From positions 1 to 8,475 of the forward strand of contig JAEUMU010000077.1 in NCBI GenBank assembly GCA_016791325.1: a stretch of 8,475 bases of DNA. The letters run 5' to 3'. A program made the position numbers and the translations under genes. Below are positions 6,210 to 8,475 of the stretch, one piece after another (the first letter of the stretch is position 1; every line of letters starts with the position of its first letter). The notes below the pieces were generated by a model. It made no database searches and had not been told where the DNA came from. It saw only the letters and a list, made by a program, of their open reading frames with translations. The stretch is from Hyphomonadaceae bacterium (lineage in GTDB: Bacteria > Pseudomonadota > Alphaproteobacteria > Caulobacterales > Aquidulcibacteraceae).

Positions 6210-7211
6210 ATGCCCGCAAAGACACGCGAAATTCACCTGAGAAGCCGGCCCGTGGGCATGCCGGAAGCGGGGAATTTCGCCATTGCCGAAGTGGAGCTCC
6301 GCGACCCCGGGCCGGGCGAAGTGCTGGTGCGCAACAGCTGGATGTCTGTCGACCCGTACATGCGCGGGCGCATGTACGATCGGCCCAGCTATGTGCCTCC
6401 GTTCCAACTCGGCGAGCCGTTGCAAGGCGGCGCGATTGGCCGCGTGGAGAAATCCAACGATCCAGGGTTTCAGACCGGCGATCTGGTGCAATCGTTTCTG
6501 GGGTGGCGCGAGGGCTTCGTGGCGCCGGCTTCGGCTTTGACCAAGCTCCCCGCCACCGGCGCGCCGCCGCAGGCTTACCTCGGTGTGCTCGGCATGCCGG
6601 GGATGACAGCCTATTCCAGCTTCCACCGCATCGGTGAGCCGAAGGCGGGCGACGTGGTGTTTGTTTCCGGCGCGGGCGGCGCGGTGGGCGCGACGGTTTG
6701 CCAGATCGCGAAGATCCGCGGCTGCACCGTGGTGGCTTCAGCCGGCTCCGACGCCAAGCTCAACTGGCTGAAGGGCGTGGGCGTTGATGCAATGGTGAAC
6801 TACAAGAAGGGCGACCTACTCGAAAACCTGAAAGCCGCCGCGCCCAACGGCATCGACATCTATTTCGACAATGTGGGCGGCGATCATTTGGAGGCGGCGC
6901 TTGAGGTCGCCCGGCCGTTTGCGCGCTTTATCGAATGCGGCATGATTTCCATTTACAACGCCTCCGAGCCGCCACCTGGGCCGCGCAATATGGCGTATGT
7001 CGTCGGTAAGCGGATCAAGATGCAGGGCTTCATCGTCAGCGACTTCATGGATATGCAACCGCAATTCCATGCTGACATGGGCGCCTGGGTGAAAGACGGC
7101 AAAGTGAAGTGGGAAGAAACCGTCGAACACGGCATAGAGAACGCGCCGAAGGCGTTCCTCAATCTGTTCACCGGCGCCAATACCGGCAAGATGCTTGTGA
7201 AGCTGGATTGA
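6210..7211 (+). CDS. Zinc-free MDR-family NADP-dependent oxidoreductase (CurA / prostaglandin-reductase-like)
   Basis: Protein of 333 residues of the medium-chain dehydrogenase/reductase superfamily, leukotriene B4 dehydrogenase/CurA branch. Members use NADPH to reduce the carbon-carbon double bond of alpha,beta-unsaturated ketones and aldehydes; the natural substrate here is unknown. The N-terminal GroES-like domain contains MSVDPYMRGRM (45-55), a hallmark of this branch. The Rossmann domain has VSGAGGAVGATV (152-163), an AGSDAKLNWL segment (178-187) expected near the NADP phosphate, GIDIYFDNVGGD (214-225) and GMISIYN (244-250). GFIVSDF (273-279) is another family marker. There is no cysteine/histidine set for the catalytic or structural zinc of alcohol dehydrogenases. 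A good ribosome site precedes the start. The stop at 7211 is one base before the next ATG, so the two genes are very likely co-transcribed and translationally coupled. Subfamily is confident; the specific name curA is not assigned. Confidence 0.9.
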   Translation: MPAKTREIHLRSRPVGMPEAGNFAIAEVELRDPGPGEVLVRNSWMSVDPYMRGRMYDRPSYVPPFQLGEPLQGGAIGRVEKSNDPGFQTGDLVQSFLGWREGFVAPASALTKLPATGAPPQAYLGVLGMPGMTAYSSFHRIGEPKAGDVVFVSGAGGAVGATVCQIAKIRGCTVVASAGSDAKLNWLKGVGVDAMVNYKKGDLLENLKAAAPNGIDIYFDNVGGDHLEAALEVARPFARFIECGMISIYNASEPPPGPRNMAYVVGKRIKMQGFIVSDFMDMQPQFHADMGAWVKDGKVKWEETVEHGIENAPKAFLNLFTGANTGKMLVKLD

Positions 7212-7212
7212 G

Positions 7213-8103
7213 ATGAGCCAGCGTCTGTTTCAAGCCTATGTGATGGTTGATTGGAGCGCAGCCTCCAAGCCGGCGACGGGCGCCGATTCCATCTGGATCG
7301 GCGTGCTGAAGCGCAATGTGCGCTTCCAGATGGCGTTCGAATCGCACAACCCGCCGACACGCGCCGAAGCCGAACGCATGCTGGAAAGCGTGCTGGAAGA
7401 TCTACGCCGCAAGCGGGAGCGCGTGCTGGTGGGGTTCGATTTTCCTTTGGGCTTCCCGCGCGGAACGGCGACGGCGCTCAAGCTCGGCGAACCAGCGTGG
7501 CGCACGATGCTCGATTTCATCGCCAAGGAAGTGAAGGACAAGCCCGACAACACCAACAACCGCTTCCAAGTGGCCGCGCGCATGAACCGGCTGATGACTG
7601 GCGAGGCGTTTCCGTTCTGGGGCGCACCCGCGCGCGATACGCAGACCATGCTTTCGGCCAAGCGCGTGCGCGAACATCGCGAGGGCGATCTGCCGGAATT
7701 CCGCCTCGCGGAGGAAGCGATCAAGGGCCCCTCGCCGATCTGGAAGCTCTATTACCAAGGCTCAGTCGGCGGGCAGACACTGACGGGGCTTCCCATCGTG
7801 AAGCGGCTGCATGAAAAGCGCGCGGCGAAGCTTTGGCCGTTCGAGACAGGCTGGAAGCCGCTCACGCCGCCGGAGCTGAGCGATGCGGAAGCCGTGTTCG
7901 GCGAAATCTACCCGTCCATGTTCGCCGCCAAAGCGGCTGCCGGGGGCGTGAAGGACGAAGCGCAGGTGCGCGCCGCGTGCGAGCATTTCAACGCGCTGGA
8001 CGAAAAGGGTCAGCTGGGCGCGCTGTTTGGCCCCACGAAAGACGATTCCCGCCGCAGCGTGATCGAGGGCGAAGAAGGCTGGATACTGGGCGCGCCGGCT
8101 TAA
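7213..8103 (+). CDS. Uncharacterised protein, possible DUF429-like RNase H fold
   Basis: A 296-residue soluble protein without signal peptide or membrane segment. I do not recognise a characterised function. Four spaced motifs resemble DUF429-type predicted RNase H-like proteins: an opening strand ending in an aspartate (VMVDWSAA, D13) followed by a second strand (SIWIGVL, 26-32); GFDFPLGFP (74-82, D76); GEIYPSMFA (230-238, E231); and a C-terminal acidic helix (KDEAQVRAACEHFNALDE, 247-264) before a closing EGWILG (288-293). D13, D76, E231 and D248 or D263 could form the acidic metal site of that fold. This is inference from motif spacing, not a demonstrated homology. The middle (about 105-200) is rich in aromatic and basic residues, including KDKPDNTNNRFQVAARMNRL. 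The ATG lies one base after the reductase stop with only a weak GGA upstream, indicating translational coupling. Its 3' end overlaps the convergent MATE-type gene by four bases. Coding status is secure, function low confidence. Confidence 0.85.
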   Translation: MSQRLFQAYVMVDWSAASKPATGADSIWIGVLKRNVRFQMAFESHNPPTRAEAERMLESVLEDLRRKRERVLVGFDFPLGFPRGTATALKLGEPAWRTMLDFIAKEVKDKPDNTNNRFQVAARMNRLMTGEAFPFWGAPARDTQTMLSAKRVREHREGDLPEFRLAEEAIKGPSPIWKLYYQGSVGGQTLTGLPIVKRLHEKRAAKLWPFETGWKPLTPPELSDAEAVFGEIYPSMFAAKAAAGGVKDEAQVRAACEHFNALDEKGQLGALFGPTKDDSRRSVIEGEEGWILGAPA

Positions 8104-8475
8104 CCGGCGCTGGCGGCGGGCGGGCGGGCGGAAAGCGCCCACCAGCGCGCCACCAAAATCCCGACTGAAAGCACGCTCGACCAGAAGATCGCAAACAACA
8201 GCCCCGCAACGCCCATGCCCTCGCGCTCCGCCAGCCAATAGCCGATCACCGGCATCACCACGGCGTAGGCGAGGATATGACTGAAGGTGGGGAACCAATT
8301 ATCGCCCCGCGCGCGCAAGGCGGAAGCCGCAACCACTTGGCCGCCATCCGGCGCAAGCACCAACGCGCTGACCCACATGAGCGCAGCGATCATGGCCGCG
8401 AGGCCGACATCGGCGGTGTAGAGCCGCGCGATCTGCGGAGCGAAAAAGAGAATAGCGAAGCCAGCGATCACCATG
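8100..8475 (-). CDS. MATE-type multidrug/cation antiporter, C-terminal part (5' end outside window)
   Basis: The frame is open from the window edge to a TAA at 8102-8100, about 124 residues, and represents the end of a longer protein. It is strongly hydrophobic with four apparent membrane helices: residues about 2-18, 24-42, 66-82 and 86-108, counted from the ATG at 8474, which is probably an internal Met. Between the second and third helices, ASALRARGDNWFPT matches the ALRGxGDxxxP-type segment of the C-terminal half of MATE (NorM/DinF-like) exporters, which move drugs or metabolites out of the cell in exchange for H+ or Na+. The tail after the last helix is short and ends in small residues. 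The gene is convergent with, and overlaps by four bases, the uncharacterised gene before it. Assignment rests on the C-terminal third only, so subfamily and substrate cannot be given. Confidence 0.8.
   Translation of the reverse strand, partial: MVIAGFAILFFAPQIARLYTADVGLAAMIAALMWVSALVLAPDGGQVVAASALRARGDNWFPTFSHILAYAVVMPVIGYWLAEREGMGVAGLLFAIFWSSVLSVGILVARWWALSARPPAASAG
8107..8148 (+). terminator. Possible stem structure just after the reductase/RNase H-like operon
   Basis: GCGCTGG (8107-8113) pairs perfectly with CCAGCGC (8142-8148), and an inner stem GGGCG/CGCCC (8126-8130 with 8136-8140) closes on a GAAAG loop. The structure begins four bases after the plus-strand stop codon and lies inside the end of the convergent gene. 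It lacks a T-run, so it is not a classical intrinsic terminator, but it could stall or stabilise the 3' end of the plus-strand mRNA. Coding constraint at this GC content could also produce it by chance. Confidence 0.25.

Noticed and set aside
1..8475. A novel multi-gene defence, mobile or biosynthetic system
   Set aside because: Six genes belong to well-known families with alternating orientation, one is a partial MATE-type exporter and only one is unassigned. No repeats, integrase, transposase, toxin or array was seen, and composition looks uniform.

Overview
This GC-rich window is a densely packed piece of a bacterial chromosome, most likely from an alphaproteobacterium. That assignment is an inference. 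It rests on the alphaproteobacterial-type short glutamyl-tRNA synthetase, the Atm1/HMT1-type ABC exporter, the nadB-nadC arrangement and the overall GC-rich codon use; no rRNA or other marker gene is present. Eight protein genes cover nearly everything, and the longest stretch without a gene is 138 bases (6072-6209).

Layout: (1) 1-2233, plus strand: nadB (its 5' end lies outside the window) overlapping nadC, two steps of de novo NAD synthesis from aspartate. (2) 2237-4075, minus strand: an Atm1/HMT1/ABCB7-like ABC exporter half-transporter with a non-canonical Walker A motif. (3) 4147-4737, plus strand: a LOG-family nucleotide phosphoribohydrolase, divergent from the exporter across a 71-base gap. 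(4) 4734-6071, minus strand: glutamyl-tRNA synthetase (gltX). (5) 6210-8103, plus strand: a probable two-gene operon of a zinc-free MDR-type NAD(P)H enone/enal reductase and, one base later, an uncharacterised protein whose motifs suggest a DUF429-like RNase H fold. (6) 8100-8475, minus strand: the C-terminal part of a MATE-type multidrug exporter running off the window.

The functions are mostly housekeeping: cofactor synthesis, translation, detoxification and export. NadB makes iminoaspartate and NadC decarboxylates and ribosylates the quinolinate made from it by NadA, which is presumably encoded upstream. The other genes form no obvious joint pathway. The three convergent gene pairs end with almost no intergenic space: one has a 3-base gap, and two overlap by 4 bases at a palindromic tetramer (CTAG, TTAA) that supplies the stop codon of both genes.

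I found no CRISPR array, mobile element, tRNA or rRNA gene, phage gene or defence system, and no convincing undescribed multi-gene system. The items most worth a second look are the altered nucleotide-binding residues of the ABC exporter, the uncharacterised RNase H-like protein coupled to the reductase, and the stop-codon palindromes at the convergent junctions.
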